Under the pieces are notes generated by a model. That model had not been told where the DNA came from and did not search any database. It saw only the letters and a list, made by a program, of their open reading frames with translations. Source: JAULZV01 sp032117135 (GTDB lineage Bacteria; Patescibacteriota; Minisyncoccia; Phycocordibacterales; JAACPR01). From it: 25,535 nt of DNA. Of the stretch, positions 1 through 7,250 are shown in pieces (position 1 is the first letter of the stretch; every line of letters begins with the position of its first letter). The position numbers were made by a program, and so were the translations under genes. The stretch is from NCBI GenBank assembly GCA_032117135.1, contig JAULZV010000055.1, forward strand, positions 1 through 25,535, in the 5' to 3' direction.

Positions 1-2
1 CT

Positions 3-119
3 GATGAAGAAATAAAAGAAATTCTTTCCTTCATCAACGACAGACCAAGAGAAGTTATTGATTTTAGAGTTCCGAGTGAGTATCATGTAGAATTATCAGG
101 TGTCCTGCTTCGGGGGTAG
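3..119 (+). CDS. Transposase C-terminal fragment (IS30-like), cut by window edge
   Basis: An open frame enters from the left edge and stops at TAG 117-119, giving 38 residues. The motif FINDRPREVIDFRVPSEY resembles the end of the DDE integrase core of IS30-type transposases, where an N-N/D-R-P-R-K-x-L-x-F-x-T-P-x-E-V signature closes the catalytic domain. The catalytic residues lie outside the window, so whether the element is intact cannot be judged. No clear terminal inverted repeat was identified downstream. A weak AT-rich hairpin (AAAATAC 138-144 / GTATTTT 153-159) follows and could end its transcript. The family call rests on one short motif; another rve-type transposase such as IS3 is possible. 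Confidence 0.6.
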   Translation, partial: DEEIKEILSFINDRPREVIDFRVPSEYHVELSGVLLRG

Positions 120-237
120 TTGGAGGGGGGTTCGTTTAAAATACTTATATATGTATTTTTAGATAGTGTCAATTATTTTTAAATTTCTACAAAATATTTG
201 AAATACTTTGAGGTGTGGAGATTGTGCGAAATACTTG

Positions 238-344
238 GAACCACTTAGAACAATGGGTGTTTGAGAAATATGAATTAATGAAAGGTGTGAGGAAGAGGGA
301 AATGTGTTTTTTAAATAAACAATAAGAAGAGAAGTGTAACATGG
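238..344 (+). repeat. Imperfect direct repeat, copy A
   Basis: This copy matches 802-912. The first 51 nt align without gaps at 46 of 51 positions; the remainder is more diverged with indels but keeps TTTTTTAAATA and GAAGAGAAGT landmarks. In frame from 239 the matching part reads NHLEQWVFEKYELMKG and runs to a stop at 332-334. Three of the five differences between copies are synonymous third-position changes, which suggests decay or divergence of a once-coding segment. No start codon or promoter was found that would make it a convincing gene today. The rest of 120-406 holds no gene that I can support. Confidence 0.75.
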
Positions 345-406
345 GCGTAATTAAAAAAGACCTGAGAGGGGACATGGCCCTAACAGATCTTTCAAAAACT
401 TCAGTT

Positions 407-688
407 TCAGGTGTTGTTAACCTTTGTCCTTCCCAGCAAATGGAGAGGCAACTCCTCCTCTTCTTTGATCAAAGAGAGGGCTACCCTTGAACAGGCGTCG
501 AGGTCTACGACATTGCCGTTCTGACCTTCATTAAGAGCGATCATACACATGAGCATATCGTGTTCAAATCTTGGATCGAAATCACCAGATTCAAATCCAT
601 CTTCTTCCGTTTGTGGTTTATCGAGTACAGGATGTGGAAAAGCCGTGTCCTCGTATCTTCCACGCTCATCAAAACGTTCGTTGTTCAT
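407..688 (-). CDS. Small acidic protein of unknown function
   Basis: This 93-residue protein is not recognised. It is hydrophilic and strongly acidic (the stretch TEEDGFESGDFD near residues 27-38 and a KEEEE run near residue 75), with one moderately hydrophobic segment, MLMCMIALNEG, near residues 45-55. It has no signal peptide or transmembrane segment. Support for reality comes from a near-consensus promoter on the same strand, TTGACA, 16 nt, TATAAT, ending 55 nt before the ATG. No Shine-Dalgarno is visible in the leader. The gene lies between two copies of a ~110-bp direct repeat and next to a transposase remnant, so it may be cargo of a mobile or duplicated segment. Function cannot be inferred. 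Confidence 0.55.
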   Translation of the reverse strand: MNNERFDERGRYEDTAFPHPVLDKPQTEEDGFESGDFDPRFEHDMLMCMIALNEGQNGNVVDLDACSRVALSLIKEEEELPLHLLGRTKVNNT

Positions 689-742
689 CGTTGTTGGTCT
701 TTGGTTTAAAAAGGGAAGCGAAATGCTTCTGACTTTGATTTT

Positions 743-770
743 ATTATATAATATATTATTATTCTGTCAA
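743..770 (-). promoter_or_regulatory. Sigma70-type promoter for the acidic protein gene
   Basis: On the minus strand TTGACA (765-770) is followed after 16 nt by TATAAT (743-748). Both hexamers are perfect consensus. This is one of the strongest promoters in the window, and its only sensible target is the gene ending at 407. Confidence 0.7.
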
Positions 771-801
771 TTTCTTGGACAGGCACTCTCAACTTCCAAT
801 C

Positions 802-912
802 GAACCACTTAGAACACTGGGTGTTTGAGAAGTATGAGTTGTTGAAAGGTGTTGAGAATGGGGAAACGAGTGTTATTTTTAAATAGAGAACGAGAAGAGA
901 AGTACTACATGG
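802..912 (+). repeat. Imperfect direct repeat, copy B
   Basis: This is the second copy of the sequence at 238-344, in the same orientation and about 560 nt away. The in-frame reading is NHLEHWVFEKYELLKG and ends at TAG after IFK. The two copies bracket the 407-688 gene and its promoter. From the end of this copy to the HIT gene stop at 973 nothing else is recognisable. Confidence 0.75.
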
Positions 913-972
913 AGTTAACTAAGTTGTGCAAGAAGAAACCCACTACAAGCAGAGGATCTTTTCTTTATAATT

Positions 973-1395
973 CTATGATACAAAGGATGCTTTAATAGCG
1001 GTAGTGTATTCGTTCATCTGATCAGGTGACGAGTATGCTACGTGAGTGCCGGGATCAAGGCTGATGTTATGATCCTGATGCCGCGGGATAATGTGTGTAT
1101 GAGTATGAAATACTTCCTGATTGCCTGCAGCTTCGACGTTGATAACGATATTGAGGCCGTCAGCACGTGTTCCTATTTGCACTGCTTGAGCGACCTTCTG
1201 TACCACTTCAAAATACAAGCCGATATCAGATGGGTTCATTTCAAGGATAGTGCGAGAGACTTTCTTTGGGATAACTAGAACGTGACCAAGTACCTTTGGT
1301 TTGATGTCGAGAATTGCAATTGTATACTCGTCTTCATAGACGATATGGGCGGGTATGTGCCGGTCTATTATGTGTTCAAAAATGGTTTTTGGCAT
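973..1395 (-). CDS. HIT family (histidine triad) nucleotide hydrolase
   Basis: This 140-residue protein has the full length and layout of HIT/HINT proteins, which hydrolyse nucleoside phosphoramidates or dinucleoside polyphosphates through a His nucleophile. The N-terminal part IFEHIIDRHIPAHIVYEDE and the strand GHVLVIPKK are typical. The catalytic triad HTHTHIIPR sits at residues 97-105 (His97, His99, His101), and the upstream LNIVINVEAAGNQEV is the usual nucleotide-binding strand. The gene diverges from recJ across 72 nt. Its start is supported by an extended -10 box ending 6 nt before the ATG, implying a leaderless transcript. The exact substrate cannot be told from sequence. Confidence 0.95.
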   Translation of the reverse strand: MPKTIFEHIIDRHIPAHIVYEDEYTIAILDIKPKVLGHVLVIPKKVSRTILEMNPSDIGLYFEVVQKVAQAVQIGTRADGLNIVINVEAAGNQEVFHTHTHIIPRHQDHNISLDPGTHVAYSSPDQMNEYTTAIKASFVS

Positions 1396-1401
1396 GAGTC
1401 A

Positions 1402-1410
1402 TTTATACCA
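1402..1410 (-). promoter_or_regulatory. Extended -10 promoter of the HIT gene (leaderless)
   Basis: On the minus strand TGG-TATAAA ends 6 nt before the ATG at 1395, so transcription should begin at or next to the start codon. No convincing -35 is seen, as is usual for extended -10 promoters. Confidence 0.55.
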
Positions 1411-1451
1411 CACTATTTGCACCAAAAGGACATTATTCACACTGTCTAATC

Positions 1452-1460
1452 TGGTATACT
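1452..1460 (+). promoter_or_regulatory. Extended -10 promoter of recJ (leaderless)
   Basis: TGG-TATACT ends at 1460, 7 nt before the recJ ATG at 1468. It is the divergent partner of the HIT promoter and has the same TGG extension. The predicted start of transcription coincides with the start codon. Confidence 0.6.
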
Positions 1461-1467
1461 TGTCCCA

Positions 1468-3159
1468 ATGTCCAATATACGAATCAAAGACACACTCGCG
1501 GATGATGATCGCAAACTCCTGTCTGCATACAATGATCTCGAAGCACATTTGCTTTTTCACCGTGGAATAACATCTAATCAAGAGGCAGATTACTTTATTA
1601 ATCCCAAATATGATCTTCACTCACATCCCCCTGAGTCACTCAAGGGAATGGAAGTCGCAGTTTCTCGGGTACTGAGTGCGATCACAAAAAATGAATTGAT
1701 TTGTATTTACAGCGATTATGATGCAGACGGAATTCCTGGTGCTGTGGTACTCAGTGATTTTTTTGAAAAGATCGGTTACACGAATTTTTTTGTGTACATT
1801 CCACATCGTAACCGAGAAGGATTCGGACTTAATATCCCTGCACTCAACATCATAAAAGACAAAGGTGCATCTCTTGTTATCACTATTGATTGTGGAAGTG
1901 CGAATGTCCTTGAAGTTGGGCATGCGAACTCACTTGGGATGGATGTCATTATTACCGATCATCACGAGGTTGGAGATATTCTTCCTGATGCATATGCCAT
2001 CATCAATCCTAAACAGTCTGATTGCGCATATCCTGAATCAATGCTTTGTGGGAGTGGTGTCATCTACAAATTTGTCATGCAAATGTTAAGAATGGGTTCG
2101 TTTGATGTGATACCTGGATGGGAGAAATGGCTTCTGGATATGGTGGGTGTAGCAACTATTTCTGATATGGTTCCGCTCGTCGGAGAGAATAGAGTTTTTG
2201 CGTGGTATGGACTTGAAGTATTGCGCAAGACACGTCGACCTGGACTGCTTAAGATTTTTAATTTACGTAAAATTAATCAAAAAAGCTTAAGTGCTGATGA
2301 TATCAGTTTTATGTTGACACCTCAGATCAACGCCGCGTCTCGAATGGGAGAGCCAATTTTGGCTTTTAATCTACTCAAGGCCAAGACCGATGAAGAGGCT
2401 GATATATTTGCTCGAGAACTGATGAGAATTAACGACAGACGCAAAGTAGATGTGGCTCTTATTGTCAAAGAAATCAAAAAGCATATCAAGGACACGAGAC
2501 ATAACTTGCCTGTTATTGCATATGGTAATCCGAACTGGCAACCGTCCTTGATGGGTCTTGCTGCTTCCAAAATCGCCGAAGAATACCTTAAACCCGTGTT
2601 CTTGTGGGGAAGAGGAGATGGTACTGAACTCAAAGGATCATGTCGAACATGGGGCGCTGTTAGTGTATACGAATTACTTGGCAAATTGGGAGATGAGTTT
2701 TTTATGCAATACGGAGGACATGAGGCAGCGGGAGGTTTTGTTATTAAGGCCGAAAAAGTATCATTACTTGAAGTGGCACTTTCATCACATTTGGCGGAGT
2801 TTGAAGATGTGGGGCGTACACATGTGTGTGATATGAGTATGAGTGTAAATGACATCTCGATACAGACAGTTCGCTCTCTCGAAAAGCTCGAACCGTATGG
2901 TATGAGCAACCCTAAACCACTTTTTTTGATCGAAGGAGTAGTGCAATCCGTAAAGAATTTTGGGAGCGAAAAGAATCATTTTGAGATTACGTTCACCAAA
3001 GACAATGGCGAACTCGTTCGTGCTATTGCATTTTATAAAACAGACGAATCCTTCCGAAAAATATCTCCACACGAAAAAATCCGCGTTATTGGACACGTCG
3101 AAAAAAACTTTTTTGCTGGTCGACATGTGTTGCAGATCAAGTTGGTGGATGTCTTGTAG
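1468..3159 (+). CDS. recJ: Single-stranded-DNA-specific 5'-3' exonuclease RecJ
   Basis: This 563-residue protein belongs to the DHH/DHHA1 superfamily; RecJ degrades single-stranded DNA 5' to 3' in recombination and mismatch repair using Mn2+ or Mg2+. Visible motifs in order are motif I YSDYDADGIPG near residues 80-90, motif II VITIDCGSAN, motif III with the signature DHH at residues 164-166 (IITDHHEVG), a SGVIYKF segment, ISDMVPLVGENR, INAASRMG, and the DHHA1 motif GGHEAAGGF with His418. The C-terminal ~100 residues fit the OB-fold domain. The length is close to that of bacterial RecJ. The start is fixed by the -10 box 7 nt upstream and by the N-terminal homology. No hairpin terminator was found after the stop. 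Confidence 0.96.
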   Translation: MSNIRIKDTLADDDRKLLSAYNDLEAHLLFHRGITSNQEADYFINPKYDLHSHPPESLKGMEVAVSRVLSAITKNELICIYSDYDADGIPGAVVLSDFFEKIGYTNFFVYIPHRNREGFGLNIPALNIIKDKGASLVITIDCGSANVLEVGHANSLGMDVIITDHHEVGDILPDAYAIINPKQSDCAYPESMLCGSGVIYKFVMQMLRMGSFDVIPGWEKWLLDMVGVATISDMVPLVGENRVFAWYGLEVLRKTRRPGLLKIFNLRKINQKSLSADDISFMLTPQINAASRMGEPILAFNLLKAKTDEEADIFARELMRINDRRKVDVALIVKEIKKHIKDTRHNLPVIAYGNPNWQPSLMGLAASKIAEEYLKPVFLWGRGDGTELKGSCRTWGAVSVYELLGKLGDEFFMQYGGHEAAGGFVIKAEKVSLLEVALSSHLAEFEDVGRTHVCDMSMSVNDISIQTVRSLEKLEPYGMSNPKPLFLIEGVVQSVKNFGSEKNHFEITFTKDNGELVRAIAFYKTDESFRKISPHEKIRVIGHVEKNFFAGRHVLQIKLVDVL

Positions 3160-3257
3160 TTGAGGTAATAAATTTTCTGTTTACTGGTATGTAAGATGTA
3201 TGATTAAAATTTTCTATCAAATATCCATGTTATTTTGGTGTGAATAATAAGAGAGTG

Positions 3258-3276
3258 CAGATTATGTAATAATCTG
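3258..3276. promoter_or_regulatory. Operator-like palindrome upstream of rnhA
   Basis: Perfect 8-bp arms CAGATTAT / ATAATCTG are separated by GTA. The right arm ends 19 nt before the -10 hexamer of rnhA, so the site covers the -35 region and is centred about 41 nt before the predicted transcription start. Binding by a dimeric regulator is an inference. Confidence 0.4.
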
Positions 3277-3292
3277 ACCACTTATTTCAGTA

Positions 3293-3301
3293 TGATATAC
3301 T
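3293..3301 (+). promoter_or_regulatory. Extended -10 promoter of rnhA (leaderless)
   Basis: TGA-TATACT ends 7 nt before the ATG at 3309, matching the arrangement at recJ. Confidence 0.55.
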
Positions 3302-3308
3302 TTCCCTC

Positions 3309-4013
3309 ATGCAATCAAACATCACAATCTTTACTGACGGTGCATCAAGTGGTAATCCTGGACCTGGTGGATGGGGAACGGTCGTCGCACACGATACTCA
3401 AGTGACCGAGCTAGGTGCCAAAGAGGATCGAACAACAAACAATCGCATGGAACTGCAAGCTGTGCTGCAAGGCCTTACATTCGTCATCGAACAGCGCATT
3501 AATGCGCAACCGATAACTCTCTACACCGACTCAAGTTATGTTGCTAACGGTATTACTACCTGGATCAAAGGTTGGAAAATGCGCAACTGGACTAACAAGA
3601 CAGGGGACACAATCGCCAATGTCGACCTCTGGAAGGCAATGTCATTTCTTTTGCCTGAAGTAACACTCAAAATCGTTAATGTCAGTGGACACTCCGGTAT
3701 CCCAGGTAACGAACGATGCGATCAAATTGCAACTGCATACTCCAAGGATATTCCTGTTCATCTCTATCATGGTCCTGCCAACGAATACTCTTTTGATTTA
3801 ACTAATACGCAAGTTGATCCTAATCTCAAGAAAGCTAAGGACAACAAAAAGGCTAAGGCGTTTTCATATCTCAGTGTCGTTGATAATGAGCTAAAGATTC
3901 ATTACACATGGGACGAATGTAAGAAGCGAGTTGAAGGACAAAAAGGTGCTCGTTACAAAAAATCAATCTCAAAGGTAGACGAGGACAGCATCAGGACCAA
4001 ATGGGGATTTTAG
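3309..4013 (+). CDS. rnhA: Ribonuclease HI with C-terminal viroplasmin-like domain
   Basis: The N-terminal ~150 residues are a complete RNase HI domain, which cleaves the RNA strand of RNA:DNA hybrids. Active-site residues are visible: Asp10 in FTDGASSGNPGPGGW, Glu48 in NNRMELQAV, Asp74 in LYTDSSYV, His128 and Asp138 in SGHSGIPGNERCD. After a Lys-rich linker (about residues 170-185) comes YLSVVDNELKIHYTWDECKK...VEGQKGARYKK, which resembles the caulimovirus viroplasmin / RNase H1 hybrid-binding domain. In eukaryotic RNase H1 that domain is N-terminal; here it is C-terminal. At 234 residues the protein is longer than E. coli RNase HI (155). It is a single-gene unit ended by a strong terminator. 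Confidence 0.95.
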   Translation: MQSNITIFTDGASSGNPGPGGWGTVVAHDTQVTELGAKEDRTTNNRMELQAVLQGLTFVIEQRINAQPITLYTDSSYVANGITTWIKGWKMRNWTNKTGDTIANVDLWKAMSFLLPEVTLKIVNVSGHSGIPGNERCDQIATAYSKDIPVHLYHGPANEYSFDLTNTQVDPNLKKAKDNKKAKAFSYLSVVDNELKIHYTWDECKKRVEGQKGARYKKSISKVDEDSIRTKWGF

Positions 4014-4023
4014 TTTAAAAAAG

Positions 4024-4051
4024 AAACAGCTGGCTAGGGCCAGCTGTTTTT
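4024..4051 (+). terminator. Intrinsic terminator of rnhA, bidirectional
   Basis: An 11-bp perfect stem, AAACAGCTGGC / GCCAGCTGTTT with loop TAGG, is followed by a short T tract on the plus strand and has an A/T tract on the other side. It also covers the stop codon of the small minus-strand gene 4034-4156. Confidence 0.85.
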
Positions 4052-4156
4052 GATCATGTCGAGTATTATTTTTGTGATCAACAAGATAATACCCATTATG
4101 AATAGTGAGACATAGAGTCCTATAATGCCTTCCTGTACATTTTGTGTCATGTTCAT
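4034..4156 (-). CDS. Small single-pass membrane protein (40 residues)
   Basis: An open frame of 41 codons starts ATG-AAC-ATG on the minus strand. It encodes MNMTQNVQEGIIGLYV, then a hydrophobic helix of about 19 residues (roughly residues 11-32), then a short basic/polar tail ending KNSWP and a stop. The charge pattern (polar start, one helix, Lys/Asp-rich tail) looks like a real small membrane protein rather than chance. It faces rnhA and shares its terminator, whose stem contains the stop codon. A possible -10, TATGTA, lies 6 nt before the second ATG. Function is unknown; nearness to comEC may be incidental. Confidence 0.45.
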   Translation of the reverse strand: MNMTQNVQEGIIGLYVSLFIMGIILLITKIILDMIKNSWP

Positions 4157-4250
4157 TACATAATGAGTATGACAGGCGTAGCTCATCGCATCATAAAGAT
4201 TTGATCATCAAAAAATAAAGATCGGACTACATACACATGCCCTCACTCGC

Positions 4251-4256
4251 TACTAT
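4251..4256 (+). promoter_or_regulatory. -10 box of comEC (leaderless)
   Basis: TACTAT ends 6 nt before the ATG at 4263. It is a weaker match than the recJ and rnhA boxes but has the same spacing. Confidence 0.35.
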
Positions 4257-4262
4257 GAATAC

Positions 4263-5741
4263 ATGGTACATCCGTTTATCTGGTCGTTATGTATACTTGT
4301 TGTTTCTATAATCTTGGTAGGATATGGCGAGTATTGGGCTGCTTATCTTGCAATTGTCTGTGGTATCCCACTGATTGCTCACAAATTATTTTTTCAATTT
4401 AAGCGACCTCTTTTGTTTGTGGTACTGATAGTATGCACAACACTTGCCCTTGAACGCATTCTACACTCGTCTATTAGCAGATCTAATGATATCTATTATT
4501 CAGGATTTGCTCATTCAGACGCCACTTTTCTAGAAGAATCTGTATTAGAGGGTGTGATATCACAATTTCCAGGATATCGTTTCTCCAATAACCAGTATGT
4601 TGTCGAGCTTGCAAATCTTCCTGCTCGCGTACTTGTCTACACTCACCCTCATGAAAAGTTCACATATCTTGAGAGAGTCAGTATCTCTGGTCAAATGATT
4701 AATGTTCGCGATCAAGGCGAGGAGTGGTATAGATATTACCAAAAGCTCGGTGTGCATTATGTGATATTTCGTGGAACCATCAAGGCAACAGGACCACCAG
4801 TTCCAGAGACAATATTGGATTCGATCAAACTGCAATTATTTCATATCAAAGCATTTTTGCGGGAGGAAGTCTCACAAAGATTTTCTTCCTATGCAAGCGC
4901 AATGGTTCTCGGAATGCTTCTTGGTGAAAAAGATGAGTTATCCAAGGAAGAAAAAGAGATGTTCAATTATGTTGGACTCAGTCATATCCTTGTTGTTTCG
5001 GGATACAACATTTCGCTTCTCATTAGTTTTATCTTCATGCTTCTCAAGGTTGTACCGCGGTATGTTCGAGTTGTTGTAGCGCTCCTTCTCATTGCCTTGT
5101 TCACCATGCTTGTAGGTGCAGATGGATCGGTGGTGCGGGCTGCAACCATGGGGAGTATTATTATCTTTGCCAAAATTGCACGCCGGCCATCGAGCGCACT
5201 CAATGTCCTCTTTGTTGCAGTGAGCAGTATGTTGGTTGTGCATCCATTCTCGATCTTTGACGCAGGACTCCATCTCTCGTTTATCGCTACCTTTTCGCTC
5301 CTTATATTGCCTTATATCCCTCGGGTTCCTGAATTCATTGCAACCTCAATATGGGTGTTTTGTTTTGTCAGTGTATATATTGCACATCTTTCGGGATTTG
5401 TATCGCTCGCAGGAATAATCAGTAATATACTGGTCGTTCTACTGTTACCGGTCTTCATGATGGTTTCACTTGTGAGTGTGGTCGCAATTATGCTCGATAT
5501 TACGATATGGATTGATGCGTTCGCACTCGATGTTATGAGTCGATATATTTTTGTGGTCGCACATATTACCAAGAACATTCCTCGATTTGAAACAAACACA
5601 TCACCGTACATGACAGTGATGTTGTATGGACTTGTGTTAAGCAGTATTGTTTATTTCAAAAACCGCTATTCAACAAAAGAATTTATCGAGAAGCGATATC
5701 AAAAGCCTTCTCGGCCACAGACCAATCAATTTGAGACATAA
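4263..5741 (+). CDS. comEC: ComEC membrane (competence) domain protein
   Basis: This 492-residue polytopic membrane protein carries the N-terminal and competence (Rec2) parts of ComEC, the channel that takes up single-stranded DNA. Two or three hydrophobic helices open the protein, followed by a soluble OB-like region (about residues 90-180). The family hallmark follows near residues 213-255: GMLLGEKDELSKEE...GLSHILVVSGYN, then a long series of transmembrane helices to about residue 470. The metallo-beta-lactamase domain usually fused at the C terminus is absent; a separate gene at 6327-7250 supplies it. The 3' end overlaps the convergent superoxide dismutase gene by 59 nt. Confidence 0.92.
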   Translation: MVHPFIWSLCILVVSIILVGYGEYWAAYLAIVCGIPLIAHKLFFQFKRPLLFVVLIVCTTLALERILHSSISRSNDIYYSGFAHSDATFLEESVLEGVISQFPGYRFSNNQYVVELANLPARVLVYTHPHEKFTYLERVSISGQMINVRDQGEEWYRYYQKLGVHYVIFRGTIKATGPPVPETILDSIKLQLFHIKAFLREEVSQRFSSYASAMVLGMLLGEKDELSKEEKEMFNYVGLSHILVVSGYNISLLISFIFMLLKVVPRYVRVVVALLLIALFTMLVGADGSVVRAATMGSIIIFAKIARRPSSALNVLFVAVSSMLVVHPFSIFDAGLHLSFIATFSLLILPYIPRVPEFIATSIWVFCFVSVYIAHLSGFVSLAGIISNILVVLLLPVFMMVSLVSVVAIMLDITIWIDAFALDVMSRYIFVVAHITKNIPRFETNTSPYMTVMLYGLVLSSIVYFKNRYSTKEFIEKRYQKPSRPQTNQFET

Positions 5742-6270
5742 AATCATCGATGTACTGCGCTTTTCCGCTTGGTTGATAATCTGCTACAAACGAATGCTCC
5801 CACATATCAATTGCACATATCGGAGTCATACCTACTAAATGTCCGAGATGTTGTTCATCTACCCAGCTGTTGAGAAGTGTGCTATTTGATTTGTCATAGT
5901 AGAGTATTGCCCATCCAATTCCACGCGTCTTGGCAAGTGTTTTAAAATCCAAAAGCCATGCGTCAAATGAACCAAAATGTGATTTGATTGCCTGTGAAAG
6001 AGCACTGTCTGAGAGCTGTGTTGCTTCGCCTTGAATAAGTTCAAAATAGAGTTCGTGGTTTTTCATACCGTCGAACTCAAACCCAAACCTTCGACGTGCT
6101 TCGGATAATTCGTACGTACTCTCAGTAACTCCTGCAAGAGATTTGATTTTTTCTAGAATGAGATTGGTGTGCTTTACATATCCTTCATATAACTTGAGAT
6201 GTTCCTCGATAGTTCGGGCTGATATTCCTTGTAATGGTTTGATATTAAATTGTTTTGCGGTATAGATCAT
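5683..6270 (-). CDS. Superoxide dismutase, Fe/Mn family
   Basis: The 195-residue protein has the two-domain fold of Fe/Mn superoxide dismutases, which convert superoxide to oxygen and hydrogen peroxide. The four metal ligands can be placed: His24 (RTIEEHLKLYEGY), His72 (GMKNHELYFELIQG), Asp155 and His159 (AIDMWEHSFVADY). Gln140 in the NSWVDEQHLG segment sits where Mn-type enzymes carry their second-sphere Gln, which favours Mn or mixed metal use; this is an inference. The C terminus IDWSVAEKAFD is typical. No signal peptide is seen, so it is cytoplasmic. The gene lies between the two comEC halves, on the other strand. A TATACT box ends 6 nt before the ATG. Confidence 0.95.
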   Translation of the reverse strand: MIYTAKQFNIKPLQGISARTIEEHLKLYEGYVKHTNLILEKIKSLAGVTESTYELSEARRRFGFEFDGMKNHELYFELIQGEATQLSDSALSQAIKSHFGSFDAWLLDFKTLAKTRGIGWAILYYDKSNSTLLNSWVDEQHLGHLVGMTPICAIDMWEHSFVADYQPSGKAQYIDDFMSQIDWSVAEKAFDIASR

Positions 6271-6276
6271 GTATAC

Positions 6277-6282
6277 AGTATA
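6277..6282 (-). promoter_or_regulatory. -10 box of superoxide dismutase gene (leaderless)
   Basis: On the minus strand TATACT is followed by GTATAC and then the ATG at 6270, giving a 6-nt spacing. Confidence 0.5.
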
Positions 6283-6314
6283 ACTTATTTATGGATACAT
6301 GAGGATGCGTCCTG

Positions 6315-6320
6315 TATGAT
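6315..6320 (+). promoter_or_regulatory. -10 box of the ComEC-like beta-lactamase-fold gene (leaderless)
   Basis: TATGAT ends 6 nt before the ATG at 6327. It is back to back with the superoxide dismutase promoter across a 56-nt gap. Confidence 0.45.
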
Positions 6321-6326
6321 AGTGTC

Positions 6327-7250
6327 ATGCAGCACAAAAAATATTTTATATTTCTTATAACCCTCTTATGTTTTTCGTTGTTTCAGTATGTAGCACTAAG
6401 TCCTTCCAAGACCGACCTGGACGTGTATTTTTTGGATGTGGGACAAGGAGATGCAATACTGATATCGTTTCCAACAGGGGAGCGAATGCTTATTGATACA
6501 GGTAAGGACTCCAAAGTATTTCGTGAACTCGACAAAGTATTGCCATGGTACGAAAAAACCATTGACTATGTAATGCTCACACATGGTGACCTTGATCATG
6601 TGGGTGCGATGAGTGATCTTTGGAATCGTTATCGCGTCAAGACACTCTTTGTCCATGAATTTTTTGGAGCAATTGATGTCGAAAAGCAAATCATCAGCGA
6701 CGCAACCCAATACGGTGCCTCCGTCCACACCCTCACCGCCGGCGACTCAATTACCATTGGTGCAAGCGTGCCAACACGCCTTGATATTTTACACCCTGAT
6801 CCGACCTGTAACATTGTTCATCTTAACGAGAATGATTGCTCGCTCGTAGGGCTTTTGACTTATGGAGAGCATACATTCTTGTTTACGGGTGATATCGACA
6901 GTGAAGTAGAAGAGATTATCGACGATCGCATCGACGGACATATCACTGTACTCAAAGTCGGACATCATGGTTCCAAAAATTCGACCAGCGAAGCCTTTGT
7001 GCAAGATGTTCGCCCGGCCTACTCGGTGATTCAATCTGGAGAGAATTCATACGGACATCCTCATCCAGACGCAATTGCCAACCTCACGTCAGTCTCTTCG
7101 ACTATTTTTAATACAAAAGAAGACGCCACTATCGTGGCGTCTTCTCGAGGAGTTGGAGAGATTCGAGTCGAACCTTTATTTGATAAGTCCGGCTTTTTTG
7201 AGAGTAGCGTATGCGCCATTCTTCTTTATGGTTTTGATACCTCGTGTTGA
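6327..7250 (+). CDS. ComEC-type metallo-beta-lactamase domain protein, secreted or membrane-tethered
   Basis: The 307-residue protein starts with a hydrophobic signal or anchor (YFIFLITLLCFSLFQYV, residues 5-22) and then has the metallo-beta-lactamase fold found at the C terminus of ComEC: LDVYFLDVGQGDAILISF, LIDTGKD, the metal motif LTHGDLDHVGA, FTGDID, and KVGHHGSKNSTS. In ComEC this domain is thought to act as the nuclease that degrades the non-imported strand. It is probably the missing half of the gene at 4263-5741, separated by the superoxide dismutase gene. The last ~40 codons (from about 7118) run through the rpmB terminator and 75 nt of rpmB on the opposite strand; the catalytic core ends before this. 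Confidence 0.9.
   Translation: MQHKKYFIFLITLLCFSLFQYVALSPSKTDLDVYFLDVGQGDAILISFPTGERMLIDTGKDSKVFRELDKVLPWYEKTIDYVMLTHGDLDHVGAMSDLWNRYRVKTLFVHEFFGAIDVEKQIISDATQYGASVHTLTAGDSITIGASVPTRLDILHPDPTCNIVHLNENDCSLVGLLTYGEHTFLFTGDIDSEVEEIIDDRIDGHITVLKVGHHGSKNSTSEAFVQDVRPAYSVIQSGENSYGHPHPDAIANLTSVSSTIFNTKEDATIVASSRGVGEIRVEPLFDKSGFFESSVCAILLYGFDTSC
7111..7145 (-). terminator. rpmB terminator buried in the opposing coding sequence
   Basis: A perfect 12-bp stem (7118-7129 / 7134-7145, loop TATC) is followed, on the minus strand, by a T-rich tract TCTTTTGTAT. It lies 31 nt beyond the rpmB stop codon and entirely inside the 3' end of the plus-strand beta-lactamase-fold gene, encoding part of its KEDATIVASSRG segment. 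Confidence 0.75.

Noticed and set aside
549..812. 87-residue plus-strand open frame over the acidic-protein gene
   Set aside because: The minus-strand gene has a consensus promoter; this frame is Ser-rich antisense and runs through that promoter.
2322..2909. 195-residue open frame opposite recJ
   Set aside because: It is a shadow of the recJ coding sequence, low in plausibility and without a promoter or family resemblance.
5683..6327. comEC broken by a sequencing frameshift
   Set aside because: A complete, oppositely oriented superoxide dismutase gene with all metal ligands separates the halves, and the second half has its own start and signal anchor.
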